Positions 1 through 9,235 of a stretch of 64,000 nucleotides of DNA are shown in pieces. Made by a program: the position numbers and the translations under genes. How positions within the stretch are numbered: the first letter of the stretch is position 1; the number at the start of each line of letters is the position of its first letter. The notes below the pieces were generated by a model, which saw nothing but the letters and a program-made list of their open reading frames with translations, ran no database searches and was not told the DNA's origin. Origin of the DNA: Tricholoma matsutake (taxonomy: Eukaryota > Basidiomycota > Agaricomycetes > Agaricales > Tricholomataceae); contig AP026544.2 of assembly GCA_026075535.2 (NCBI GenBank), forward strand, positions 11,904,001 through 11,968,000, written 5' to 3'.

Positions 1-392
1 AGGTAGTTCATTTTTTCTTATTCAACTCGACTCTCTTCCTATGGAAGACACCTTGATGCATGGTGACTCCATGCACCCAAACCCACTCTCACATGCGCCG
101 TGGTACAACACCCCCTCTACACGAGGTCCGTGATGTCGGACCCTCATGATCGACATGCTGCAGCGCAGCATGTCCTTGACATCGGATCCTTGACATCGGA
201 TCCATGACATCGGACGCCTCATGCTAGGCATGAGGCTTATCTCCATTTGTTCTCTGACATGCTGCAGTGCAGCACTCCTTGACATCGGACGCCTCATGCG
301 AGGCATGAGGCCTATTGTCTCTATTGTTCTTGTCTATATTTACCTGATAAGCATCTCACCTTCTGATTGGACGATAGGTAGTCCTGGAACAG

Positions 393-400
393 TATATAAG
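393..400 (+). promoter_or_regulatory. TATA box of element A LTR
   Basis: TATATAAG lies 33 bp upstream of the CAGCTTGACCT motif at 426. The same arrangement is present in the 3' LTR near 11490-11533. It fits a start of the genomic RNA at or next to 426, which matters for the self-priming model. Confidence 0.7.
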
Positions 401-425
401 CTGTAGCTACACTCTGTGTATTATC

Positions 426-436
426 CAGCTTGACCT
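426..436 (+). promoter_or_regulatory. Predicted RNA 5' end / self-primer sequence of element A
   Basis: CAGCTTGACCT is the exact reverse complement of 786-796, which lies 2 nt after the LTR end. In the Tf1/sushi group of Ty3 elements, the first 11 nt of the genomic RNA fold back, pair with the primer-binding site and prime reverse transcription. The length, the distance from the TATA box and the position of the complement all match. The motif is conserved in the 3' LTR at 11523-11533. Confidence 0.7.
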
Positions 437-785
437 AGTTCAACCAACAGTCTTAGACTCAACCAGAACACTTGACAACTAAGGAAGCCCCTTAGTTGTG
501 ATACACTCGAAGTCGACAGCTTAGGAAGCCCCTAGCTGTGATAACCCAAACTCGACAGTTGGAAAGCCTCCAACTGTGATACTCGAATGAATGGTCTACT
601 CAGAAAGCCTCTGAGTATGGATAGCCGTGACTACTTGAGGAAGTACCCAAGTGAAGGCAGGAAGCCCAATACACTAGGAAAGTCTCCTAGTGTGATACCG
701 ATACAGTTGGAAAGCCTCCAACTGTGATACACGAAGCCAAGGCTGAGTCAAGACCTATAGTCTTAACACCAGTAGTCTTAACAAA

Positions 786-796
786 AGGTCAAGCTG
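786..796 (+). other. Primer-binding site of element A (self-priming type)
   Basis: AGGTCAAGCTG begins two bases after the LTR and pairs perfectly over 11 nt with 426-436. I see no obvious match to the 3' end of a tRNA (no TGG-led PBS), which favours self-priming over tRNA priming. Confidence 0.7.
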
Positions 797-1349
797 ATCT
801 ACAAAGTCGACCTACCTAGGTGCAGACACAACGTCTTTCAGACAATCCCCAGACAGACCTCTGACAGGAGCATCATCATCAGGAAGAACCCAGTGGTATA
901 GGTACCAGGGTCGACTAGTACGATACTCAGAACCAGCACAGAAGTGGTTCTTGAAGCGAACAAGAGACGAGGAACCACGGTACCTCACTGATGAAGACTT
1001 CAAATCTTCAGATGAAGAAGAAACCCCAGAACAAGATCCATTTTCCTTAAACGACAATGACATCTACCACAACATGTCCACTGAACCCACCACACCATCC
1101 AAGGAGATTAGAATCTGAACCCCCTCTGACTTCACAGGGGACCAAACCAGAACTGCAAAGTTCTTCAGTAATTTACACTCCTCCACCTATTCCGATCGGA
1201 CTCACCAGAGTCCAGTGGATTCCAGTGGATTCCAGTTATTCCGACCACATTCTGGTTACTCTAGATGCTCAACTTAGAGTATATACCCTAATGGATAGTC
1301 AAATTTCAAGTCTTAAGTTGTCAAAGTGCCTACAAAATATATTTGTGCA

Positions 1350-1436
1350 GAGTAAGAATTGAACTCAAGACATCTTGATTAGAGTGATCACATGACAAAC
1401 CAAACATGTGTGCTTAACCAGTTGAGCCACAGGAGA
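1350..1436 (-). other. tRNA-like module (left, outward-facing) of hAT-like copy 1
   Basis: Read on the minus strand, a box A match (TGGCTCAACTGG, 1418-1429) is followed by a box B match (GTTCAATTC, 1356-1364). Both fit the RNA polymerase III consensus TRGYNNANNNG and GWTCRANNC. The stretch looks tRNA-derived, with a long central part as in Leu/Ser-type tRNAs, but I could not fold a full cloverleaf by eye. It points toward the left end of the element. Confidence 0.6.
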
Positions 1437-1814
1437 ATTATTAGTTAGTAATATAATGTTTATTCATGACACTCTAATTTTTTTCAAAGTAGTTAAGATC
1501 AAATTTTTTTAATTAACCACATCCCTCACATTGAATGCGAGGGAGTGGGCATGATTGTGATTATATACATAAACAAAAAATCCTCCCTCTCACAAGATGC
1601 GAGAGGGAGTTTTATTTATATACATAAAAAGCTAACCCCTTGCACCGAAGGTAACAGGGGAGGTAAAAATGACGAAAGAAATCCCTCCCCCAGGCAAAAC
1701 AGGGGAGGGGGGGCACAATACTAATAAATAATTAAAAGTACAAAAAAAATCCCTCCCCACATGAAGTGCAGGGGAGGGGGAGGGGACGTGACCCCACTGT
1801 TGTCTGTCCTTCCA

Positions 1815-2160
1815 CCAACGATCCACCCCATGAGCAGTTGCTCATGAGGCTGGAGGTGGGTGGCTTGTCATCATTGTTGTTCCATCCGCGATCCACCCCA
1901 CGAGCAGTTGCTCATGAGGCTGGGGGCAGGTGGTGTGTCGTTGTTGTTGCACCTGGGCATCGTTCCACCCATGATCTACCCCATGAGCAGTTGCTCATGA
2001 GGCTGGGGGCAGGTGGTGTGTTGTTGGCCCTGTCGTCATTGTCCATTGTTGTGCTTTGCATTCTGGGGGGTTCTGGTGCTGGTAGATGGCAGCATCATTG
2101 TTGTTGTTGCCTGCACACACTCACAATCCACCCTACGAGCAGGGGCTCGCAGGCGTGGGG
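1815..2160. repeat. Minisatellite with GAGCAGTTGCTC palindromes (copy 1)
   Basis: Units begin near 1819, 1890, 1971 and 2126 with (C/T)GATCCACCCCA and contain CATGAGCAGTTGCTCATG, a near-perfect palindrome, followed by AGGCTGGGGGCAGGTGG. Spacing is irregular (70-155 bp). The same unit recurs in copy 2 and in the element at 14971. The ORFs across it are repeat artefacts. Confidence 0.75.
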
Positions 2161-2640
2161 TGGGTGTGTTGGCTCGTTTGCAGGTGGTGGTGTCATTACT
2201 AGTAGATTATAACCTAGAAAAGTAAAAAAACAAGTTAGTTAGTTTATAAAAACAAAAAGCAAATGAAAAAAACTCACATAGGGCCCAAACGATGCGATAT
2301 GCGTCTTTTGGGCCCGTGTTGGCTCGTTTGTGGGTGGTGGCATTGTTACTAGTAGATTATAACCTAGAAAACTAAAAAAATGAGTTAGTTAGTTTATTAA
2401 AACAAAAACCAAACAAAAAAAACTTATGTAGGGCCCAAACGACGTGATCTGCGTCATTTGGGCCCACATTGGCTCATTTGCGAGTGGTGGCATCGTTGCC
2501 AGTAGATTATAACCTAGAAAGCTAAAAAAAAGGTTAGTTAGTTTATAAAAACAAAAAGCAAACGAAAAAAAAACATACTTAGGCCCCAAATGACGCGATC
2601 TGCATTGTTTGGGCCCACATTCTGTCCAGTTGGCTCGTTT
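2161..2640. repeat. 150-bp tandem repeat with GGGCCC hairpins (copy 1)
   Basis: Anchor AGTAGATTATAACC recurs at 2201, 2351 and 2501, exactly 150 bp apart. Each unit carries an inverted repeat with 15-bp arms of the form GGGCCCAAACGAYGC..GCRTCGTTTGGGCCC (2281-2315, 2431-2465, 2581-2616) separated by about 5 nt, plus A-rich sequence. Confidence 0.85.
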
Positions 2641-2877
2641 GAAGGTGGTGGTGATGGTGGGAGTGGGAGTGGGAATGGTGGTGGCAGGTACGCATGCAGT
2701 GGTGGTGGTAGAGTGGAGAGGAGGAGGAGGTGGCCTTGACGACGGTGGTGGTGGTTGTGAGCTGGCAGTCATGTGTCATGTGTCATGCAATATGCATGTG
2801 TGCATATTCTGTTAATGGCTGTAACTATGCACCTTGGTTATGTAATAAAAGTATTAGATGTATGTAGATGAATAATG

Positions 2878-2947
2878 ACCTGGTAGCTCAGTGGTTAAGT
2901 GTGCTGTTATGTGTGCAGACCCAAGGTCGAGTGTTCAATTCTTGTTG
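2878..2947 (+). other. tRNA-like module (right, outward-facing) of hAT-like copy 1
   Basis: Box A TAGCTCAGTGG (2884-2894) and box B GTTCAATTC (2933-2941) lie on the plus strand, 49 bp apart, in a tRNA-like context (GGTAGCTCAGTGGTTAAG). It faces the right end, so the element has tRNA-like modules pointing outward at both ends. The two modules differ in sequence and are not one duplicated tRNA. Confidence 0.6.
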
Positions 2948-3979
2948 CATGTCGAAATTTTATTTGGGAAAGCACATGCATTCCAGTTATTCCAGTTATG
3001 CTAGTGCCATGCATCTGGTTGATCTGACTATTCCAGGTAAAAATGAGTCCGGGTAGATTCCGGGGATTCCAGAGGTAAAATTGACCCCCCAGTCCGACCG
3101 GAATTCTGAATTGTGAGAAAAATATATGTAAATGGAATTGACTGGAATTCTGGAAATTCCAATTGCAATGGGCATTCCGACTGGAATCCAACTGGAATAG
3201 GTGGAGGAGTGTAATGTACTCAAGTTCTTACAAGAAGTAAAACTCTATCTGAGAGTGAACTATGGAATTTATGACACTGACAAGAAGAAGATCATCTTCA
3301 CGTTGTCATTCATGAATGGAGGAACCACCGTGCCCTGGGCACAGACATGGGCAGAAAAGGAAGACCTGGGGACCTGGTCAACCTTTGAAGCGGCACTCAA
3401 GACAGCGTTCACACTGATCAACAAAGCTGGCAGAGCCAGAACAGAGATGAAAACATTGAAGCAGGGACAGGACCTGGAGGACTACATTGCGCAATTCCAA
3501 ATCCTGTGAGAAAAGGTGGGAATCAATGATGACACCGCCCTTATTGAACTCTTTATGGATGGGTTGAACCCCAAACTCCTTGAAAGAGTTTTCAACATGG
3601 AAATGATCCCAACAACCCTAAAAGGAATGATCACCACCACCTCCAAATATGATGGACAATGGAGGAGAGCAAAGGCCATAACAGGAAGAGCACAAGAGGC
3701 CTTAGCAAAAAAGCTACTGAGCTCCAAGACGAAGGAAGGCCCACTTGAGATCAACCCACTCTCCTATCAAGAGAGGATTGAGCACATGAAGAAGGGATTA
3801 TACTTTGTATGCCACCAGCCAGGACACAGAGCAACCGAGCACAAGAAAGGGGAAACAAGGACTGAAAACCAGTCATTCCCGAAGAAGAAAGGCGAAGAAG
3901 CCTACACAAAGATCTGAGCAATCATGAAAGAACTCGATGAAGAAGGGAAGGAAAAGGCTCTTGCATTGATAGGGGATGA

Positions 3980-3989
3980 GGGTTTTTAA
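3980..3989 (+). other. Putative -1 ribosomal frameshift site at the gag-pol junction of element A
   Basis: In the gag frame the codons are GAG GGT TTT TAA. The heptamer G GGT TTT fits the X XXY YYZ rule and is followed directly by the gag stop. A slip of -1 makes the next codon TTA at 3986, which leads straight into the protease frame that stays open (apart from TGA codons) to 10354. I did not establish a downstream pseudoknot. Confidence 0.65.
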
Positions 3990-5170
3990 AGAGGTGGCCT
4001 GCCTTGATGCCAGGTACCACCAAACTCTCTGTCTGCTCTGTACTACTAGCCACTTTGAAAAATCAATCTATGTGTTTGGATGTCAAAGTGCTAGGAGCAG
4101 GCAGAGGGAAAGCCATTGAAACCGAAGCCCTACTCGACTCAGGAGTGGGAGGGATATTCATGAGCCACAAATTTGTGGAGAGCAGCGGATTCGAGCTACA
4201 CCCCTTGGAGAGAGTAATCAGGGTCAAGAACATGGATGGAACCCTGAACAAGAAAGGGGAGATCTCCCACTATGCCAAGGGACTCTTAACGATCAATGGA
4301 AGAACTTTCCCAACAACTTTCCTCATTGCAGGATTGGGAAAAGAATCAATCATCCTGGGCCTGCCATGGCTCAGAAGAATCAACCCAGTAATTGACTGGA
4401 GAATTGGAACCTTCCAATTCCGAATGGCTGACAGAACACACCCTGAGTTCTCATTTGGGAAGGGGAAGACCCTTATCGGGAGGGTGCAAACTGAGGGATC
4501 CAATGATAAGCACCTGACTTGGTGCTGAAAGATGACCAAAGAAGGAGAAAGAACATTCAAAAGGATGACGAAAGAAGAGCGACTGGCATGGTGCCAAAAG
4601 ATAGCCACTAAAGAACTGGAGAAACTCGCCCTCCAAAGGAAGGCGAAAGAAGAAGAGCGAATAACGAAAATACAAAAAATAGTTGCTAGAGAAAGAGAGA
4701 AACTCTCTCTCAAGAAGAAACTGACAAACAAAGAATGGCTAGAGCAATGCCGAAGAATCATTGCCAAGGCAAGGTTGATGGGAGGAGCCCTCCACACAGA
4801 ACCAAGAAGAAGCAAAATGCCCATTGAAACAAGAAGAGCGACAATTGAGGAAGTGGACGACGAAGAGATCACAATCATGACTCTCCAAAGTGCAGAGCCC
4901 ATTGGGCCACAAGACAAAGAAGACACTGGGAAGGAAAACCCAGCACTGGCAAACCACAAACAGGCAATGGAACAGGCAACAGAACAACTGGAAGGGACAC
5001 CTGAACAGAAGATCACAGACAATGAACTACTAGTCACCTACATCCGAGGAGAACCCATCATCGGAATATTTGAACTGGCTAAATCGCCACTGACAGAGGA
5101 GTACAACAAGCCAAGGTACTCATACTCCCAAGCAATGAAGACAATCTCTCAGATCATTAAGGCAAAATGA
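3990..5170 (+). pseudogene. pol: Element A pol part 1: aspartic protease and linker
   Basis: The retroviral-type protease has its catalytic triplet as LLDSGVGG near 4130 (DSG, related to the usual DS/TG) and the second conserved block ILGLPWL near 4350. It releases gag and pol products. A highly charged Lys/Glu-rich linker follows (4532-5170). The frame is entered by the -1 shift at 3980 and is broken only by TGA at 4526 and 5168, both plausible CGA Arg codons. Confidence 0.8.
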
Positions 5171-7074
5171 TCACCACGATACACTTATGGACAAAATATC
5201 TGGATTAGGGCAAAAACATCGGTCTCACAACACCTAATGCACAAGAAGGAAGGAGACCCAGAGCAAAAAACCCTAGACAAACTACTCCTGGAACAATATA
5301 AGGAGTACCAGAGGATATTTGAAAAAGAAGCATCAGAGAGATTCCCAGAACCAAGACCCTGGGATCACGCGATAGAATTGAAACCTGACTTTGTGGCAAA
5401 GGACTGCAGGGTGTACCCACTGTCACCAGTGGAACAGAAGAAACTTGACAAGTTCCTTGATGAGAGCCTGAAAAAGGGATATATCCGACCATCGAAATTG
5501 CCCATGGCATCGTCATTTTTCTTTGTTGCAAAGAAGGACTCGGATGCCCTGAGACCATGTCAGGACTACAGGTATTTGAACAACGGCACGATCAAGAACA
5601 CCTACCCACTACTGCTGGTAGGGGACCTGTTGGACAAACTGAGAGGGGCAAGATGGTTCACGAAGCTGGACATCCGATGGGGATATCACAACATCAGAAT
5701 CAAGGATGGAGATCAATGGAAAGCAGCCTTCAAGACAAACAGAGGGCTGTTTAAACCAACAGTGATGTTCTTTGGATTATGCAACTCACTGGCGACCTTC
5801 CAGGCAATGATGAATGAGATTTTCCATGATATGATCGGAGAAGGATGGCTCGTGATTTACATGGACGACATCCTGATATTCTCCAGAGATCAGAATGAAC
5901 ACCAGGAAAGGAGAAGAAGGGTGCTGCAGAGATTGGCAGAAAATGACCTATACCTGAAGTCGGAGAAATGCAAGTTTGACGTCCACAAGGTAGAATTTCT
6001 GGGTCTGATCATCTGACCCAATGAAATTGCAATGGACAATACAAAGCTGGGAGGCATACAAGATTGGCCCACCCCCACAAACATAAAGGCAGTTAGATCC
6101 TTCCTGGGATTTGGGAACTTCTACAGGAAATTCATCAGACATTTCGGGGAGACAAGCAGGTTGCTTAACGAACTGACGAAGAAGAACAAGACATTCAACT
6201 GGACAACAGAATGTGAACAGGCCTTTCAGATGCTGAAAAGGAAATTCACAGAAGCACCGGTCCTACTGATGCCAGACCCAACTAAACCATTCACAATCGA
6301 ATCTGACACCTCAAAACATGCGATGGGAGGAGTACTGAGACAGAGGGATATGAATGGAGATTGGCACCCATGCGGGTATATATCGCATGCGCTAACACCA
6401 ACAGAACGGAACTATGAGATATATGACAGGGAACTACTAGCAATAATACGATCGCTAGAAACCTGGAGACACTACCTGTTGGGTTCAGAACACCCAGTGG
6501 TAATCCTGTTGGATCACAAGGACCTAACGTATTTCCGAACGGCACAGAAACTGAACAGACGACAGGCAAGATGGAGCCTATTCTTATCAGAATTTGAATT
6601 CCAACTCATCCACGTGCCCAGATCACAAATTGTGCAAAGCAATGTGTTATTGCAAAGGGCTGATGATGTACCGGAAGAAGACAACGATAATGAAGACATC
6701 ACAATGTTACCTGAAATGGTATTTGTGAAGTTCATTGATACAGAAATTCATGATCTACTTGCAGGAAGTATCATGAAAGATGACCTGGTGAAGAGCGCAA
6801 TTGAGGTGCTAAAGACGAAAGGAACCCCACCAATAAAACCGGCATTAGAAGACTGGAAGATAGAAGATGGGCTTCAATTCTTCCGAGACAGGTGCTACAT
6901 CCCTGACAGTGGAGATTTACGAAAGAAACTGGTGCAAAAATACCATGAGGGAGTAACCAGTGGACACCCAGGACAATGGCAAACTACGGAAATGGTCAGG
7001 AGGGACTACTGGTGGCCAGGAATGATGACATACATCAAGAACTACGTCGCTGGATGTGCAATGTGCCAGCAAAT
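5171..7074 (+). pseudogene. pol: Element A pol part 2: reverse transcriptase, RNase H, integrase N-terminus
   Basis: Reverse transcriptase spans about 5330-6020, with the catalytic YMDD box at 5858-5869 and the Ty3 signature of a proline-rich lead-in followed by RPSKLPMAS. RNase H follows from about 6290 (ESDTSKHAMGG), with conserved ERNYEIYDRELLAI and DHKDL blocks. The integrase zinc-binding HHCC module starts near 6955 (SGHPG..TEMVRRDYWWPGM..C..C). It is cut at 7074 by hAT-like copy 2. Stop TGA 6014 lies just after the RT core. The frame is otherwise continuous. Confidence 0.85.
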
Positions 7075-7096
7075 CTGTAATTTCCCCTCCCCCACC

Positions 7097-7250
7097 TATT
7101 CCGGTCAGAGTTCAGTTATTCCGGTTGGAGTCCAGTTATTCCAGTTGGAGTCCAATTATTCCAGTTGGAGTCCAGTTATTCCGGTCAGAGTCCAGTTATT
7201 CCGATTGGAGTCCAGTTATTCCAGTTGGAGTCCAGTTATTCCAGTTATTC
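7097..7250. repeat. Subterminal TTCCRGTYRGAGTCCAG tandem array (copy 2)
   Basis: About seven imperfect units of 20-24 bp, each with ATTCCRGTYRGAGTCCAGTT. Copy 1 has only a short version (1190-1240) and the right ends carry the inverted sense. Clustered subterminal motifs are typical transposase-binding regions in hAT elements; that role is inferred here. Confidence 0.7.
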
Positions 7251-7357
7251 TGACCAGATTCTGGTTACTCCAGATCCTCAACTTAGAGTATATAGCCTAA
7301 TGGATAGTCAAATTTCAAGTCTTAAGTTGTCAAAGTGCCTACAAAATATATTTGTGC

Positions 7358-7445
7358 AGAGTAAGGATTGAACTCAAGACATCTTGATTAGAGTGATCAC
7401 ATGGCAAACCAAACATGTGTGCTTAACCAGTTGAGCCACAGGAGA
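7358..7445 (-). other. tRNA-like module (left) of hAT-like copy 2
   Basis: On the minus strand, box A TGGCTCAACTGG (7427-7438) and box B GTTCAATCC (7365-7373). Box B here is closer to the consensus than in copy 1. The two copies are nearly identical across the module. Confidence 0.6.
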
Positions 7446-7805
7446 ATTATTAGTTAGTAATATAATGTTTATTCATGACACTCTAATTTTTTTCAAAGTA
7501 GTTAAGATCAAATTTTTTTAATTAACCACATCCCTCACATTGAATGCGAGGGAGTGGGGATAATTGTAATTATATACATAAACAAAAAATCCTCCCTCTC
7601 ACAAGATGCGAGAGGGAGTTTTATTTATATACATAAAAAGCTAACCCCTCACACCGAACACGAGGGGGGAGGTAAAAACATGAAGAAAAAAATCCCTCCC
7701 CCAGGCAAAACGGGGGAGGGGGGGCACAATACTAATAAATAAATCCCTCCCCACACAAAGTGTGGGGGAGGGGGAGGGGACGTGACCCCGCTGTTGTCTG
7801 TCCTT

Positions 7806-8135
7806 CAACCTACGATCCACCCCACGAGCAGTTGCTCGTGAGGCTGGGGGCAGGTGGTGCATTGTCATCTCCTATCCCTGCACCTGGGTGCTGTTCCACC
7901 CACATTCCACCCCATGACCAGTTGCTTGTGAGGGTGGGGGTGGGTGGCTTGTCATTGTTGTTGTTCCACCCACGATCCACCCCACGAGCAGTTGCTCGTG
8001 AGGCTGGGGGCGGGTGGTGTGTCGTTGTTGTCTCCTGTCCCTGTGCCTGGGCGCCATTCCACTCACGTTCCACCTCACGAGCAGTTGCTCGTGAGGCTGG
8101 GGGTGGGTGGCTTGTCATTGTTTGTTGCTGTCGTC
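7806..8135. repeat. Minisatellite with CACGAGCAGTTGCTCGTG palindromes (copy 2)
   Basis: Units near 7813, 7906, 7972 and 8066 carry the palindrome CACGAGCAGTTGCTCGTG or a variant and the GGCTGGGGGCGGGTGG tail. They are homologous to the array in copy 1, with more units keeping the CG form (copy 1 often has TG or CA). Confidence 0.75.
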
Positions 8136-8160
8136 CCCTGTCTGAATTTCTGTTTTTTTC

Positions 8161-8165
8161 TTTTT

Positions 8166-8196
<31 letters not shown>
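8161..8196. repeat. Poly-T then poly-G homopolymer tract
   Basis: A T run ends at 8175 and is followed by 21 G (8176-8196), giving long low-complexity ORFs. It could be a G-quadruplex former, and its exact length may be an assembly uncertainty. It is absent from copy 1. Confidence 0.8.
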
Positions 8197-8399
8197 TTTG
8201 GGCATGTCAGTGCAACATGGCATGGGTACAGAAGTTGGTGGGTGCTTACTAGGGAGGTACCCCCCTTCCGGGGTCTCCTGGCATCCCTCTGCACCCTCCT
8301 AGCCCATGTCGACAGCCTCACATCCCATTTGAATGGGGAGGAGGGGATCAGGTGGGCGTGGGCATGGGTTGCACATTTTTCGTCGTGGCAGGTCGTCCC

Positions 8400-8690
8400 C
8401 AGTAGTATACAACCTAAAAAGCAATAAATTACAATTAGTTAGTTTATAAAAACAAAAAGCAAATGAAAAAAACTCACATAGGGCCCAAACAACACGATCT
8501 GCATTGTTTGGGCCCATGTTGGCTCGTTTGCAGGTGGTGGCATCGTTACTAGTAGATTATAACCTACAAAACTAAAAAAATGAGTTAGTTAGTTTATTAA
8601 AACAAAAACCAAATGAAAAAAACTTACATAGGGCCCAAACGACACGATCTGCATCGTTTGGGCCCGCGTTCCATCCAGTCGGCTCGTTTG
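8400..8690. repeat. 150-bp tandem repeat with GGGCCC hairpins (copy 2)
   Basis: Two units, with hairpins at 8481-8515 and 8631-8665, again 150 bp apart. The arms are GGGCCCAAAC.. and ..GTTTGGGCCC. One unit fewer than copy 1, so the array changes copy number between insertions. Confidence 0.8.
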
Positions 8691-8935
8691 AAGGTGGTGG
8701 TGATGGTGGCATTGGGCGTGGGAATGGTGGTGGTGGGTGCGCACGCAGTGGTGGTGGTAGAGTGGAGAGGAGGAGGAGGCGGCATTGGTAACAGTGGTGA
8801 TAGTGGTTGTGAGCTGGCAGTCATGTGTCACGTGTCATGCATATGCATACTTATCAATTATTCCGTTAATGGCTGTGATTAACTACGTACCTTGGTTGGG
8901 TAATAAAAGTATTAAATGTATACCAAAGAATAATT

Positions 8936-9005
8936 GCTTGGTAGCTCAGTGGTTAAGTGTGCTGTTATGTATGCAGACCCAAGGTCGAGAGTTCAATTAT
9001 TGATG
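8936..9005 (+). other. tRNA-like module (right) of hAT-like copy 2
   Basis: Box A TAGCTCAGTGG (8942-8952) is intact. Box B is GTTCAATTA (8991-8999), one base off the consensus. Outward-facing as in copy 1. Confidence 0.55.
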
Positions 9006-9235
9006 TGTGTCAAACTTTAATTTGGGAAAGCACATGCATTCCGGTTATTCCTGTTATTCCGGTTGTGATGAGTCCAGTCAGATTCCGGGGATTCTGGCTG
9101 TAAATTCTGACTGGAATTGTGCTGCATAGGGAAAACTACATACAAAAAAAATTCCACTGGATTCCAGAAATCCCGGAAATTCCAGCCAGATGAACCAGAA
9201 TCCAACTGGAATAGGTGGGGGAGTGTAAAGTACTC

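Larger units (their letters stand above)
1..783 (+). repeat. 5' LTR of Ty3/gypsy element A (left end cut by the window)
   Basis: The sequence from about 170 onward matches 11290-11814, with shared blocks of short direct repeats (AGCCTC..TGTGATAC units) and the same TATA region. The copy at 11167-11814 starts TGTTA and ends TTAACA. This copy ends TTAACA at 783, with a small internal duplication (TCTTAACA also at 761-768). By alignment with the 3' LTR, its first roughly 30 bases lie before the window. It drives transcription of element A. Confidence 0.85.
1166..3221. mobile_element. Non-autonomous hAT-like element, copy 1 (in element A gag)
   Basis: The 2056-bp element is flanked by the 8-bp target duplication AAGTTCTT. 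The ends are CAGTAA.. and ..GTACTC, and an uninterrupted inverted repeat of about 20 bp reads inward from 1173 and from 3214 (core CACTCCTCCACCTATTCC and its complement). An 8-bp duplication plus a CAGT-type end suggests the hAT superfamily. There is no transposase, and the ORFs inside are low complexity. Order of parts: TIR and subterminal TTCCAGT repeats, a tRNA-like module (minus), a minisatellite of GAGCAGTTGCTC palindromes, 150-bp tandem units with GGGCCC hairpins, a tRNA-like module (plus), then TIR. Copy 2 at 7075-9235 has the same plan. Confidence 0.85.
1074..3989 (+). pseudogene. gag: Element A gag, interrupted by a hAT-like insertion and three TGA codons
   Basis: This is the capsid precursor of a chromodomain Ty3 element. 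The first in-frame ATG is at 1074; the same frame is open back to 798 with acidic, coding-like sequence but no ATG. The frame stops at TGA 1116, enters the capsid motif (SDFTGD..) and is split at 1165 by a 2056-bp insertion. The 8-bp duplication (1158-1165, 3222-3229) shows the frame would be continuous without it. Capsid sequence then runs from 3230. Further TGA codons lie at 3507 and 3915, and the frame ends at TAA 3987 beside a slippery site. The nucleic-acid-binding motif near 3815 (VCHQPGHRATEH) is a degenerate CCHC knuckle lacking its last cysteine. All three internal stops are TGA where related gags plausibly have Arg. Confidence 0.8.
7075..9235. mobile_element. Non-autonomous hAT-like element, copy 2 (in element A integrase)
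   Basis: The 2161-bp element is flanked by the 8-bp duplication CAGCAAAT (7067-7074 and 9236-9243). Ends are CTGTAATTT.. and ..AAAGTACTC with inverted GGAATAGGTGGGGGAG blocks. Its order of modules matches copy 1. Differences include a longer subterminal TTCCAGTTGGAGTCC array on the left and an added homopolymer tract at 8161-8196. It splits the integrase zinc finger between its last CxxC and the next residues, and the frame reconnects exactly on removal. No transposase is encoded. Confidence 0.88.

Noticed and set aside
1350..1436. A functional tRNA gene
   Set aside because: Boxes A and B are present but no full cloverleaf or acceptor stem could be paired by eye, and the block repeats inside a transposon family.
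2389..2815. His/Thr-rich ORFs near the right side of hAT-like copy 1
   Set aside because: They translate GGTGGTGGT simple repeats; the same stretch gives ORFs in opposite strands and in copy 2.
7760..8302. 180-aa plus-strand ORF and overlapping minus-strand ORFs
   Set aside because: Composed of GAGCAGTTGCTC minisatellite and homopolymer translation; no protein signature, open in several frames on both strands.
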